A stretch of DNA of 38,204 nucleotides from Lentzea aerocolonigenes. GTDB lineage: Bacteria; Actinomycetota; Actinomycetes; Mycobacteriales; Pseudonocardiaceae. Made by a program: the position numbers and the translations under genes. The DNA lies in the NCBI RefSeq assembly GCF_000955955.1, contig NZ_JYJG01000225.1:1-38204 (forward strand), read 5' to 3'. This document shows, piece after piece, positions 15,730 through 24,162 of the stretch (position 1 is the first letter of the stretch; the number at the start of each line of letters is the position of its first letter). Below the pieces are notes generated by a model, which saw nothing but the letters and a program-made list of their open reading frames with translations, did not search any database and was not told where the DNA came from.

Positions 15730-16410
15730 TCAGCGATGGGCAGCCTGCCCGGTAGGCCGGATCAGGATCTCATTCACGTCCACCGTGGACGGCTGCGACA
15801 CCGCGTAAAGCACCGCCCTGCCAACGTCTTCCGGTCGCAGCTTCGGATCGCCGGCCCTGGAGGCGGGAATCGCGTCGGTGTCGACGAGTCCGGGTTGGAC
15901 GACGGTCACGCGCACGCCGGTGCCCACCGCCTCGGCCCGGATCGCCTGCGCCAGCCCGGTGATCGCCCATTTCGTGGCCGAGTACAAGCTTCCCGGCCGC
16001 ACACCTCGTCCGGCCGCAGAGCCGGTCAGCACCAGGTGCCCGCCCGAGCGCATCAGGGCGGGCATCGCCGCGCGTGCGGTGAAGGCGGGCCCGCAGACGT
16101 TCGTGACGACCATGCCGGTCCACTCGGCGGGTTCGGCGCCCGCGTCCGATATGAACGAAGTGTCCACAGAGGCGCCCGCGTTCGCGAACACGACGTCGAT
16201 GCGGCCCCACCGCGACTCCACTCGCGACATGAGTTCCTGCACGGAATCCCATGAGGAAACGTCACATTTCGCGTCCCAGCCGCGGTCACCGACAGATTCT
16301 TCGACGGAGCGTGACGCCCTGACCACGCGATACCCCGCGTCAGCCGCCAAAGCCGCCGTAGCCGCCCCGATGCCGCGGGAAGCGCCGGTCACCATGAAGA
16401 CGTTTTCCAT
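15730..16410 (-). CDS. Short-chain dehydrogenase/reductase (SDR)
   Basis: The 226-residue classical SDR has the cofactor motif TGASRGIG (8-15), NAG in ANAGA (77-80), Ser131 in TGSAAG, and Y143-x-x-x-K147 in SLYSATKWAI. The cofactor is probably NADP(H), given the Arg residues after strand 2 (RASRS). The ATG at 16408-16410 begins the Rossmann fold directly. Operon partner is the hydrolase downstream; divergent from the Tat-exported serine hydrolase. The substrate is unknown. Confidence 0.9.
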   Translation of the reverse strand: MENVFMVTGASRGIGAATAALAADAGYRVVRASRSVEESVGDRGWDAKCDVSSWDSVQELMSRVESRWGRIDVVFANAGASVDTSFISDAGAEPAEWTGMVVTNVCGPAFTARAAMPALMRSGGHLVLTGSAAGRGVRPGSLYSATKWAITGLAQAIRAEAVGTGVRVTVVQPGLVDTDAIPASRAGDPKLRPEDVGRAVLYAVSQPSTVDVNEILIRPTGQAAHR

Positions 16411-16453
16411 GATCGGAACCCTAGTCAGAGATCTGTCAGGGGCGCCTGTTTTG

Positions 16454-17500
16454 ATGTTGCGCATGACTTTGAACCGCAGGTCCGTGTTCGGGCTGGGAAC
16501 CGTCGCGGCCGCGACGGCCGTGCTCGGCTCCAATGGTGCGGCAGCACAGGCGCAGGAAGACGCGGAGGTCGAGATCGAACGCTTCCCGACCACCGCGGAG
16601 AGGTCACGCAAGCGCGTGGCGCAGGTCTACCGCAGGCAGGTCAGAAAAGCCCGCGGCACCTGGTCGTCCTTCATCACGGTGGCCGACCTCGACGGCAACA
16701 CGAAGTCCGCCGTCGACGAGGACGCGGACAAGGTCGTCGAGGCCTACAGCGTGAACAAGATCGCGGTCGCGGTGGCGGTGATGGACAAGGTCGACCGCGG
16801 ACTGATCAAGCTCACGGATCAGGTCGACGTCACCGAGGCCATCGTCATCCAGGACACCGACGGCATCTTCGCGCTCGACGGGGCCTACCCGAGCAAGGTC
16901 ACGGTTGGTCACGCTCTCGCGAACCTGCTGACGGTCTCCGACAACACCGCGGTCCGCCTGTGCGGCCTGGTCGTGCCGGCGCTCGAGCTGAACCAGATCC
17001 TGCGGGACAAGGGTTTCGTGCACACGCAGGTCGTGCCGGTCGCGAACCCGAACCGGTTCTTCCTCGGCACCACGACGGCACGCGAGATGCACACGTTGCT
17101 GGCGAAACTGGTCGACGGGCAGCTGCTGTCCGCGGCGTCCACGGCGTACCTGTTGAACATCCTGCGGGCGACGGCGAGCTTCACCGACGGCGTGCGGCTG
17201 AACCTCACGACCAACGAGCGGCTGCGCGTCGCGACGAAGGCCGGCTGGTTCGAGGACGGCCGAAACGAGGCCGGAATCATGTTCAGCGAGGACAATCGGG
17301 CAATCTTGATCTACTCGATGTTCGCGTCCGGCGCGTTCGCCGGTGACAAGGCGCAGAACGACCAGGACTTCAGCACCACGCACCCCGCTGTCGCAGCTCG
17401 CGCCGAGCTCGGCCGGTCGATGTTCGACGCCGTCATCAAGATCACGACCACGAAGCCGAAACACCGTGCAAAGGTTTACAGGTTCTTCAACGGCGGCTGA
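16454..17500 (+). CDS. Tat-exported class A beta-lactamase-like serine hydrolase
   Basis: The 348-residue precursor has a twin-arginine signal (NRRSVFGLG, then a hydrophobic run and AAAQA before QEDA). The catalytic triad of motifs is present in order: S-x-x-K as YSVNK (99-102), SDN in TVSDNTAVRL (162-164), and K-A-G in VATKAGWFEDG (262-264). This is the Beta-lactamase2 (PF13354-like) fold, which includes true beta-lactamases and other penicillin-interacting hydrolases. I cannot align a clear Omega-loop Glu166, so resistance should not be assumed. ATG 16454 gives better spacing to AGGGG than ATG 16463; either is possible. The C-terminal 35 residues are basic. Confidence 0.85.
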   Translation: MLRMTLNRRSVFGLGTVAAATAVLGSNGAAAQAQEDAEVEIERFPTTAERSRKRVAQVYRRQVRKARGTWSSFITVADLDGNTKSAVDEDADKVVEAYSVNKIAVAVAVMDKVDRGLIKLTDQVDVTEAIVIQDTDGIFALDGAYPSKVTVGHALANLLTVSDNTAVRLCGLVVPALELNQILRDKGFVHTQVVPVANPNRFFLGTTTAREMHTLLAKLVDGQLLSAASTAYLLNILRATASFTDGVRLNLTTNERLRVATKAGWFEDGRNEAGIMFSEDNRAILIYSMFASGAFAGDKAQNDQDFSTTHPAVAARAELGRSMFDAVIKITTTKPKHRAKVYRFFNGG

Positions 17501-17558
17501 TTCCTGAGATTTATCTGAAAACTGGACCAAAGACCTCTGGTTTTCGGATATATACATA

Positions 17559-17611
17559 CCAACGCCGGGGTCGGTCGTCGCCGCCGTCGACGACCGGCTT
17601 CCCCGCGTTGG
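17559..17611. terminator. Long imperfect hairpin terminator between convergent genes
   Basis: CCAACG...GGGG...CGGTCGTCG pairs with CGACGACCG...CCCC...CGTTGG around a 7-base loop, with small bulges. On the minus strand the hairpin follows the isomerase stop directly and leads into TATGTATATA, a good terminator for the sugar operon. An A/T-rich inverted repeat, GAAAAC (17517-17522) with GTTTTC (17540-17545), precedes it on the plus side. Confidence 0.7.
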
Positions 17612-18418
17612 TCAGAGCGCCGGTTCCACAATGGAGTGGTACCGCCGCGAAACCTCCCCGATCACCTCGTCGAAGTCCGCCGCCCAGATGTCGGCGTTGA
17701 AGATCTCCACTTCGATGTCCCCTGAATAGCCCGTCGCGGCGACGTGCCTGGTCAGCCGGTCGAGATCGATGTCGCCATCTCCCGGATAACCGCGGCCCAG
17801 CAACACGTCCGCCGGCACCGGCGTGAGCCAGTCGCACACCTGGTACGAGGCGATCGACGAACCCGCCCGCGCGATCTGCGCGTCGAGATCCGGGTCCCAC
17901 CACACGTGGAGAGCGTCCACGACGACGCCGACCGACTCGTGCTTCTCCGCGATGTCCAGCGCCTGCGCCAACGTCGACAGCACGCCGCGGTCCGCGCAGA
18001 ACACCGGGTGCATCGGTTCCAGAGCGAGCACGACCCCGGCGGCCTTTGCCTCGACGGACAGCTCCGCGATCGCGTCCGCGACGCGCTGACGTGCGCCGAT
18101 GAGGTCCTTGTCACCTGCCACGCCACCGACGACCATCACCAGCGTGTCGGTGCCCAGCGCCGCGGCTTCCTCGATCGCGCGCCGGTTGTCGTCCAAAGCC
18201 GCGCGGTTGTCGAGCGCCGTCAGAAATCCACCGCGGCACAACGACGACACACGTAGTCCTGCGTCGCGGACGATCTTGGCCGACCGTGCGAGTCCCTGGT
18301 CCGCCACCGGTTCACGCCACAGGCCAACCGCTTCGATGCCGTGCCGCGCACACCCGTCAACCGTTTCGACGACGGAAGCGCGCTTGATCGTCGCCTGGTT
18401 CAGCGAGAGGCGAGCCAT
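17612..18418 (-). CDS. TIM-barrel sugar isomerase/epimerase
   Basis: The 268-residue protein is an AP-endonuclease-2-like TIM barrel. It has VGLWREPV early, LVMVVGGVAGDKDLIGAR, then the metal-binding residues typical of the fold: Glu in LALEPMHP, Asp and His in VVVDALHVWWDP, and Glu near the end in IEVEIFN. Family members interconvert keto and aldo sugars or polyols. It is the last gene of the operon and its ATG (18416-18418) overlaps the DUF993 gene by 19 bases. The GTG at 18427 is an alternative. With the dehydrogenase and the DUF993 gene it suggests oxidation, isomerisation and cleavage of an unusual sugar (inference). Confidence 0.85.
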   Translation of the reverse strand: MARLSLNQATIKRASVVETVDGCARHGIEAVGLWREPVADQGLARSAKIVRDAGLRVSSLCRGGFLTALDNRAALDDNRRAIEEAAALGTDTLVMVVGGVAGDKDLIGARQRVADAIAELSVEAKAAGVVLALEPMHPVFCADRGVLSTLAQALDIAEKHESVGVVVDALHVWWDPDLDAQIARAGSSIASYQVCDWLTPVPADVLLGRGYPGDGDIDLDRLTRHVAATGYSGDIEVEIFNADIWAADFDEVIGEVSRRYHSIVEPAL

Positions 18419-19434
18419 TGCTGCCACCGCCGTTCCGCGAACTCCGGTTCAATCACGCCCGCGATCTCCGCGAGCCGTTTCGCCTCGGCCAGGTGCTCGA
18501 CGCTGCGGGCGGTTTCCAGGCCGTCGAGCAGCAGGAACTGTTCCTGGTGCCCGGCCAGCCACGCCAGGAACACCACACCGGTCTTGTAGTAATAGGTCGG
18601 CGTGCTGAACAGGTGGCGTGACAGCGGAACCGTCGGCGCCATGATCCGGTGGAACTCGTCGGTGTCACCTTCCGCGAGCTTTGAGAGCGCTTTCGCGGCC
18701 ACCGGTGCGATCGGGTCGAAGATGCCGAGCAACGCGTGGCTGTACCCCTCCGAGTCGCCCGCGATCAGGTCCGGGTAGTTGAAGTCGTCGCCGGTGTAGC
18801 AGCGGACTCCAGCCGGAAGCCTGCGCCGCAGCCCGATCTCGTGGTCGGCGTCGAGCAACGACACCTTCACGCCGTCGACCTTGTCGGGGCGGGCCGCGAT
18901 GATCGCCAGGAAGTTGTCCGTGGCCTGGTCGACCTCCTCCGCGCCCCAGTAGCCCTGCAGCGCCGGGTCGAACGCGGTGCCGAGCCAGTGCAGGATCACC
19001 GGTTCGCTGACGCTGTCCAGCAACGTCCCGTAGACCTTCTCGTAGTCCTCAGCGCTCTTCGCGGTGGCCGCGAGCTGGCGTGAGCACATCAGCACGGGCT
19101 GCGCGCCCGCTTCCTGCACGACGTCAAGTTGCTCCAGGTACGCCTTGAGCACGTCGTCGAGGCCGGCCTCGCCGGTGAGGTGGTCAGTGGCGACGCCCGC
19201 GCAGATCCGGCCGGTCTTCTCGGCGGCGCTGCGGCGGATCAGCTCGGCGGCGGTCGGCCAGTCGAGGCCCATGCCGCGTTGCGCGGTGTCCATGGCTTCC
19301 GCGACGCCCAGGCCGTGCTCCCAGAGGTGGTGCCGGAACTTCAGCGTCGCGTCCCAGTCGACCGTGCGCTCGTCCTTCGCCACAACGTGTGCTGCCGCGA
19401 ACACGATGCGATCACATTGATCTTGGCTAGACAT
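18400..19434 (-). CDS. DUF993 family protein, dihydrodipicolinate-synthase-like aldolase
   Basis: The 344 residues match DUF993, a TIM-barrel family related to class I aldolases of the DHDPS type. Characteristic stretches are LWEHGLGVAEAMDTAQRGMGLDWP, ILHWLGTAFDPALQGYWG, KVDGVKVSLLDADHEIGLRR with a Lys that could form the Schiff base, and CYTGDDFNYPDLI. No reaction is established to my knowledge. Its ATG (19432-19434) overlaps the upstream dehydrogenase by 8 bases and its end overlaps the isomerase, so all three are translated together. Confidence 0.85.
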   Translation of the reverse strand: MSSQDQCDRIVFAAAHVVAKDERTVDWDATLKFRHHLWEHGLGVAEAMDTAQRGMGLDWPTAAELIRRSAAEKTGRICAGVATDHLTGEAGLDDVLKAYLEQLDVVQEAGAQPVLMCSRQLAATAKSAEDYEKVYGTLLDSVSEPVILHWLGTAFDPALQGYWGAEEVDQATDNFLAIIAARPDKVDGVKVSLLDADHEIGLRRRLPAGVRCYTGDDFNYPDLIAGDSEGYSHALLGIFDPIAPVAAKALSKLAEGDTDEFHRIMAPTVPLSRHLFSTPTYYYKTGVVFLAWLAGHQEQFLLLDGLETARSVEHLAEAKRLAEIAGVIEPEFAERRWQQWLASR

Positions 19435-20569
19435 CGGCGATCTCCACCCGGCGACCCTCCGAAGAGGACTGGAGTCCGGCTGCGGCCAGCGCGACACCTC
19501 GTGCACCCGCGCGGAAGTCGTGCGGGAACGGCGTGCCCTGGTAGACGTGCCGCAGGAACTCCGCCCACTGCACCTTGAAGCCGTTGTCGAAGTCCTCGTT
19601 GTCCGGCACCTGCTGCCACTGGTCGCGGAACGGGTGCGTGACCGGCAGGTCCGGGTTCCAGACCGGCTTCGGCGTGACGGCGCGGGGCTGCACGAAACAT
19701 TCGCGCAGCCCCGCGACCGCACTCCCCTCGGTGCCGTCCACTTGGAACTCGACGAGCTCGTCACGGCGCACCCGCACGCACCACGACGAGTTGATCTGGG
19801 CGATGACACCGTTTTCGATCTCGAAGATGCCGTAGGCGGCGTCATCTGCCGTGGCCGCGTACGCGGTGTCCTGCTCGTCCCAGCGGGTTGGAATGTGCGT
19901 GACGGCCTTCGCCGTGACCGCTTCGACACGGCCGAAGAGGTTGTGCAGCAGGTAGCTCCAGTGGCAGAACATGTCGCTGACGATGCCGCCGCCGTCCTCC
20001 GCCCGGTAGTTCCAGCTCGGGCGTTGCGCGGGCTGCCAGTCGCCCTCGAAGACCCAGTAGCCGAACTCCCCGCGCACGCTGAGGATCCGGCCGAAGAAAC
20101 CGCCGTCGATCAGCCGCTTGAGCTTGCGGATGCCGGGCAGGTAGAGCTTGTCCGCGACGACGCCGTGTTTCACGCCCTTCGCGTCGGCGAGCGCGGCCAG
20201 CTGGAGCGCTTCCTCGACGGTCTCGCTGACCGGCTTCTCGGTGTAGATGTGCTTGCCGGCCTCGATGGCCTTGGTGATCGACTCGACGTGCCTGGACGTG
20301 ACCTGCGAGTCGAAGTAGATCTCCACGGACGGGTCCGCGAGCGCCGCGTCGAGGTCCGTGGTCCAGCGCGCGAGGTCGTGTCGTTCCGCGATCTCCTTGA
20401 GCTTGTCGGCGTTGCGGCCCACGAGCACGGGTTCGACCTTGATCACAGTCCCGTCCGGCAAGCGCACGCCTTCTTCGCGCAGCGGGAGGAGGGACCGGAC
20501 CAGGTGCTGGCGATATCCCATCCGCCCGGTGACGCCGTTGACCGCCACTCCGATGGTCCGAACCGCCAT
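19427..20569 (-). CDS. Gfo/Idh/MocA-family oxidoreductase
   Basis: The 380-residue NAD(P)-dependent dehydrogenase has an N-terminal Rossmann domain (IGVAVNGVTGRMGYRQHL, an atypical glycine loop), the family signature EKPVSETV, and the C-terminal alpha/beta domain with GGGIVSDMFCHWSYLL carrying the His expected in the active site. It is the first gene of the sugar operon. I chose the ATG at 20567-20569, with GGGAGG four bases upstream, over the GTG one codon before. Substrate likely a sugar or polyol, but not identifiable. A perfect LacI-type palindrome lies 24 bases upstream of the start. Confidence 0.88.
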   Translation of the reverse strand: MAVRTIGVAVNGVTGRMGYRQHLVRSLLPLREEGVRLPDGTVIKVEPVLVGRNADKLKEIAERHDLARWTTDLDAALADPSVEIYFDSQVTSRHVESITKAIEAGKHIYTEKPVSETVEEALQLAALADAKGVKHGVVADKLYLPGIRKLKRLIDGGFFGRILSVRGEFGYWVFEGDWQPAQRPSWNYRAEDGGGIVSDMFCHWSYLLHNLFGRVEAVTAKAVTHIPTRWDEQDTAYAATADDAAYGIFEIENGVIAQINSSWCVRVRRDELVEFQVDGTEGSAVAGLRECFVQPRAVTPKPVWNPDLPVTHPFRDQWQQVPDNEDFDNGFKVQWAEFLRHVYQGTPFPHDFRAGARGVALAAAGLQSSSEGRRVEIADV

Positions 20570-20592
20570 CACACCTCCCTGGTAGCAGCGCT

Positions 20593-20606
20593 GGAAAGCG
20601 CTTTCC
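20593..20606. promoter_or_regulatory. LacI-type operator 1 (GGAAAGCGCTTTCC)
   Basis: A 14-bp perfect palindrome with the central CG typical of LacI/GalR operators. It lies just upstream of the ribosome-binding site of the dehydrogenase gene, where binding would block the sugar operon. Confidence 0.75.
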
Positions 20607-20626
20607 CGCCACGCTAATAGCGGCGC

Positions 20627-20640
20627 TTGACGGCCGTCAA
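20627..20640. promoter_or_regulatory. Second perfect palindrome (TTGACGGCCGTCAA) in the LacI intergenic region
   Basis: A 14-bp perfect palindrome 20 bases from operator 1. TTGACG reads on both strands, so it can serve as a -35 element in either direction as well as an operator. TATTAG on the minus strand could be the operon's -10, though the spacing (15) is short. Confidence 0.55.
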
Positions 20641-20691
20641 CCTCCGCGCGAGTTAGTCTCAGCGCTCACATGCACGTTGACGGAGGTGGTC

Positions 20692-21708
20692 GTGTCCGCA
20701 CGACAGGTGACGCTCGCCGAGGTGGCCAAGCAGGCGGGTGTGTCGCTGGCGACCGCTTCGCGCGTGCTCAACGGCAGCACGCGGCAGGTCAGCGAGGAGC
20801 TGAGCGACCGCGTCCTGCGCACCGCGGAGCAGCTCGGTTACGTGCCGAACGCGTCCGCGCAGGCGCTGGCCCGCAACTCCAGTTCGCTCGTCGGCCTGGT
20901 GGTGCACGACATCACCGACCCGTACTTCTCGTGCATCGCGGCGGGTGTGACGCGGGTGGCCGAGGAGGCGGGGCTCGTCGTCGTGCTCGGCACGACCGGT
21001 CGCCGGCCCGAGCGCGAGGTGGAGCTGCTTTCCACTTTGCGTGCGCATCGGGCGCGTGCGGTGGTGCTGGCCGGTTCGCGGACGACTGATCGTGCGTCGC
21101 AGGCGCGGCTGGCTGCCGAGATCGACGCGTTCACCGAGCAGGGCGGGCGGGTCGCGTGCGTGTCGCAGGCGAAGCTCGGAACCGACACCGTCGTTCCCGG
21201 CAACCGTGCGGGAGGGCGTGCGCTGGCTCGCTCGCTGGCCGAGCTCGGGCACAAGAAGTTCGCCGTATTGGGTGGACCTTCGGAGCTCGTGGTGGCTCGT
21301 GATCGGCTCGCGGGGTTCAAGGCCGGGCTCGCCGACGCCGGCGTCGCACCGCCCGTGGTGATCAACGGGGCGTTCACGCGTGACGGCGGGTACGAGGCTG
21401 CTTTGGAGCTGCTGGCGTCGAAGTCGCGCACCACCTGCGTGTTCGCCGTGACCGACGTGATGGCGATGGGCGCCATGGCTGCGCTGCGGGAACGTGGTGT
21501 GCGGGTGCCTGAGGACATGTCGATCGCGGGGTTCGACGACATTCCCACTTTGCGCGACACCGTGCCCGCTCTGTCGACCGTGCGGCTGCCGCTGGAGGAG
21601 ATGGGCGAGATCGCGGCGGGCCTGGTTCTGGACGCCGGTGGTGACGAGGCCCGCACTGTCCGTGTGGCGGGCGAGGTGGTGCTCAGGGCCTCGACTGCTC
21701 ACAATTAG
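20692..21708 (+). CDS. LacI-family transcriptional regulator of the divergent sugar operon
   Basis: The 338-residue repressor has the N-terminal LacI HTH and hinge (VTLAEVAKQAGVSLATASRV, then LNGSTRQVSEELSDRVLRTA) and a periplasmic-binding-protein-like effector domain (LVGLVVHDITDPYFSCIAAG; VTDVMAMGAMAALRERGVRV; IAGFDDIPTLRDTVPALSTV). I chose the GTG at 20692 because GGAGG (20682-20686) is 5 bases upstream and the HTH begins a few residues later. Earlier starts at 20677 and 20686 lie before or in that site. The effector is probably a sugar handled by the neighbouring operon. Confidence 0.92.
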   Translation: MSARQVTLAEVAKQAGVSLATASRVLNGSTRQVSEELSDRVLRTAEQLGYVPNASAQALARNSSSLVGLVVHDITDPYFSCIAAGVTRVAEEAGLVVVLGTTGRRPEREVELLSTLRAHRARAVVLAGSRTTDRASQARLAAEIDAFTEQGGRVACVSQAKLGTDTVVPGNRAGGRALARSLAELGHKKFAVLGGPSELVVARDRLAGFKAGLADAGVAPPVVINGAFTRDGGYEAALELLASKSRTTCVFAVTDVMAMGAMAALRERGVRVPEDMSIAGFDDIPTLRDTVPALSTVRLPLEEMGEIAAGLVLDAGGDEARTVRVAGEVVLRASTAHN

Positions 21709-21757
21709 ACTCATCTGGCTGTACACGTACTTAGTCACGAGGAGTTGAGCCGTCCCC

Positions 21758-21832
21758 ATGGGGTCTGGCCCTGGCTGGCATACCAACCCGGTCCCTAGCT
21801 GCGCCCACGTTTTCCGGGGAGCGCGCAGGTGA
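21758..21832 (+). CDS. Possible 24-codon leader ORF upstream of the CNNM genes
   Basis: The ATG at 21758 lies in a perfect CCCCATGGGG palindrome (21754-21763). The frame reads MGSGPGWHTNPVPSCAHVFR and then GARR, and its TGA overlaps the next start as GTGA. GAGGAG occurs 13 bases before it, rather far. In the same leader, CTGCGC (21799-21804) can pair with GCGCAG (21823-21828), placing the downstream ribosome-binding site (GGGGA) in a loop. This may be a translated leader or a structured 5' UTR. I matched it to no known riboswitch. Confidence 0.3.
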   Translation: MGSGPGWHTNPVPSCAHVFRGARR

Positions 21833-23136
21833 CCGGAATACTTCTGAGCGTGCTCGGTCTGCTCGCCGTCGTGGCGCTGACCGCGGGCACCTTCATCGCG
21901 GTGGCGGCGGAGTTCTCGCTGACCGCGCTGGAACGCAGCACGGTCGAGCGGCACGTCGCCGAGGTCGGTGACACGAAGGCGCGGACGATCGACCGCGCCC
22001 ACCGCACGTTGTCGTTCCAGCTCTCCGGCGCACAGCTCGCGATCACGTTGACCACGCTGATCACCGGTTACATCGCGGAGCCCGCGATCGCCGCACTGAT
22101 CGAGCCGGGGCTCACATCGGTGGGCGTGCCGCACACCGTCGCCGGTTGGTTGTCGCTGGCCCTGGCTCTGGCGATCGCCACGGCGTTGTCGATGATCTTC
22201 GGGGAGCTGGTGCCGAAGAACCTCGCGATCGCGAAGCCGCTGGAGACCGCGCGGCTGGTCGTCGGCATTCAGGCGGCGTTCTCCACGGTGTTCCGCTGGT
22301 TGATCAACTGGATGAACAACTCGGCGAACTGGCTGGTCCGGCGCTTGGGCGTGGAGCCGGTCGAGGAGCTGGCCTCCGCCAGGTCGCCCGAGGAGCTGGG
22401 TGCGCTGGTGCGGACGTCGGCCGAGCACGGGACTCTCGACCAGAGCACCGCGGTGTTGCTGGACCGGTCGTTGCGGTTCGGCGATCGGACGGCCGGCGAG
22501 CTGATGACGCCGCGTGTGCACGTCGAGGCCCTGCGCGCGGACGCCACGGTGCTGGATCTGGTGTCGAAGGCTCGCGAGACCGGGTTCTCGCGCTTCCCGG
22601 TGCACGACGGGTCGTTGGACGAGGTGCGCGGCATCGTGCACGTCAAGCAGGCGTTCGCCGTGCCTGCCGCTCTGCGCGGGACGACTCCTCTCTCGGCTCT
22701 GACGCGGCCCGTGTATTCGGTGCCGGAGACGCTGGAGGGCGACGCGCTGCTGGACCGGCTGCGGGCCTCCGGCTTGCAAACGGCGCTGGTCGTGGACGAG
22801 TACGGCGGCACGGCCGGCATGGTGACGCTCGAGGACGTCGTCGAGGAGATCGTCGGCGACGTGCGCGACGAGCACGACCGGGGCGAGGCGCCGCCGGTGC
22901 GGTCGCTCGGCAAGGACAGCTGGCTCGTGTCCGGCCTGCTGCGCGACGACGAGGTGGCCGAGGCGACCGGGTTCCACATGCCGGAAGGTGACTACGAGAC
23001 CCTGGCCGGCTTGGTCCTGTCCCGGCTGGGGCGCATTCCGGACGTCGGCGACGAGATCCGCGTCGACGGCTGGAGGGTGACCGTGATGAGGATGGACCGC
23101 CACCGCGTGGCCGAGCTGCGGGTGGTGTCGTCGTGA
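21829..23136 (+). CDS. CNNM (DUF21)-CBS-CorC membrane protein, first paralogue
   Basis: The 435-residue protein has an N-terminal DUF21/CNNM domain with about four membrane segments (FIAVAAEFSLTALERSTVERH; FQLSGAQLAITLTTLITGYIAEPAI; SMIFGELVPKNLAIAKP). Two CBS domains follow (about 215-335) with the VDEYGGTAGMVTLEDVVEEI signature, and then a C-terminal CorC_HlyC domain (FHMPEGDYETLAGLVLSRLG). Relatives are linked to Mg2+/Co2+ efflux or homeostasis; older annotations call them hemolysins. The start GTG has GGGGAG 7 bases upstream. The stop overlaps the second paralogue as GTGA. Confidence 0.92.
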   Translation: MTGILLSVLGLLAVVALTAGTFIAVAAEFSLTALERSTVERHVAEVGDTKARTIDRAHRTLSFQLSGAQLAITLTTLITGYIAEPAIAALIEPGLTSVGVPHTVAGWLSLALALAIATALSMIFGELVPKNLAIAKPLETARLVVGIQAAFSTVFRWLINWMNNSANWLVRRLGVEPVEELASARSPEELGALVRTSAEHGTLDQSTAVLLDRSLRFGDRTAGELMTPRVHVEALRADATVLDLVSKARETGFSRFPVHDGSLDEVRGIVHVKQAFAVPAALRGTTPLSALTRPVYSVPETLEGDALLDRLRASGLQTALVVDEYGGTAGMVTLEDVVEEIVGDVRDEHDRGEAPPVRSLGKDSWLVSGLLRDDEVAEATGFHMPEGDYETLAGLVLSRLGRIPDVGDEIRVDGWRVTVMRMDRHRVAELRVVSS

Positions 23137-24158
23137 ACTTCCTGATCGTGATCTTGTTGCTGGCGGGCAACGCGTTCTTCGTCGGTGCAGAGTTCGCCGT
23201 GATCACCGCACGCCGTGACCGCCTGGAAGCCCTGGCGGACAAGGGTTCCGCGCGCGCCCGCACTGCGATCAAGGCGTCGCAGCAGCTGCCGTTGCTGATC
23301 GCGGGCGCCCAGCTGGGCATCACGCTGTGCTCGTTGGGTCTGGGTGCGATCGCCGAGCCTGCTTTGGCGTCGGTGCTGGAGGGGCCCCTCGGTGCTGTTG
23401 GGCTGCCTCTGGCCGTGGTGCACGGTGTGGCGTTCGCGGTGGCCTTGGTCATCGTCGTCGCGCTGCACACGATCCTCGGCGAGATGGTGCCGAAGAACCT
23501 CGCGATCGCCGGTCCGGAGCGGGCCGCGGTGTGGCTGGTGCCGGTGCACTACGGCTTCTCGCGGATGATCGCGCCTGCTCTCGCGCTGTTCACCCTCGCC
23601 GGCCGGTGGGTGCTGCGCCGCTTCGGTGTGGAGCCGGTCGAGGAACTGGAGTCGGCCTACACGCCCGATGAACTGGCGTTGCTGATCGGCCAGTCGCGGT
23701 CGGAGGGCTTGCTGGAGGACTCGGAGCACCGCCGGCTGGCGCAGACGTTGTCTTCGACCGAGCGCACGGTGGCTGATGTTTTAGTGCCTCTGGACCGGCT
23801 GACCACCGTCTCGGCATCGCCGACCGTGGGCGAGATCGAGGCCGCCGTCGCCGCTACCGGGTTCTCGCGGTTCCCGGTGCTGTCGGATGCCGGGCTGATC
23901 GGGTATCTGCACGTCAAGGACGTGCTGGACCTGGAAGGCGCGGCCACCTCGGTGCCGCGCGCTCGGGTGCGCGGCCTGCCAGAGGTGCCGGTGGACGCTC
24001 GCCTGGACGAGGCTCTCACCGCCTTGCGCCGCGCGCAGTCGCACCTCGCGCGCGCGGTCTCGGCTGACGGTTCGGTGTTCGGTGTGGTGGCCTTGGAGGA
24101 CCTGGTCGAGGAGTACGTGGGCACGGTGCGCGACGGCACCCACGTCCGCTGGGTCTAG
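23133..24158 (+). CDS. CNNM (DUF21)-CBS membrane protein, second paralogue
   Basis: The 341-residue protein repeats the architecture of its neighbour: NAFFVGAEFAVITARRDRLEAL, LLIAGAQLGITLCSLGLGAIAEPAL, HTILGEMVPKNLAIAGP, and a CBS pair ending in FGVVALEDLVEEYVGTVRD. The C-terminal CorC_HlyC domain is absent, so it is about 95 residues shorter. Tandem CNNM pairs of this kind are common in actinobacteria and may form a heterodimer. The start GTG overlaps the first gene's stop, so expression is coupled. Confidence 0.92.
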   Translation: MNFLIVILLLAGNAFFVGAEFAVITARRDRLEALADKGSARARTAIKASQQLPLLIAGAQLGITLCSLGLGAIAEPALASVLEGPLGAVGLPLAVVHGVAFAVALVIVVALHTILGEMVPKNLAIAGPERAAVWLVPVHYGFSRMIAPALALFTLAGRWVLRRFGVEPVEELESAYTPDELALLIGQSRSEGLLEDSEHRRLAQTLSSTERTVADVLVPLDRLTTVSASPTVGEIEAAVAATGFSRFPVLSDAGLIGYLHVKDVLDLEGAATSVPRARVRGLPEVPVDARLDEALTALRRAQSHLARAVSADGSVFGVVALEDLVEEYVGTVRDGTHVRWV

Positions 24159-24162
24159 CGGC

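Noticed and set aside
16454..17500. Calling this gene an antibiotic-resistance beta-lactamase
   Set aside because: The S-x-x-K, SDN and K-A-G motifs are present, but the Omega-loop Glu is not clear and the family includes other hydrolases.
21709..21828. M-box, ykoK or yybP-ykoY riboswitch before the CNNM genes
   Set aside because: Core motifs that I remember for these classes are not present; only unassigned stems remain.
20659..23103. 814-residue minus-strand ORF opposite the LacI and CNNM genes
   Set aside because: His/Arg/Gln-rich composition typical of antisense to GC-rich coding DNA; secure genes lie on the other strand.
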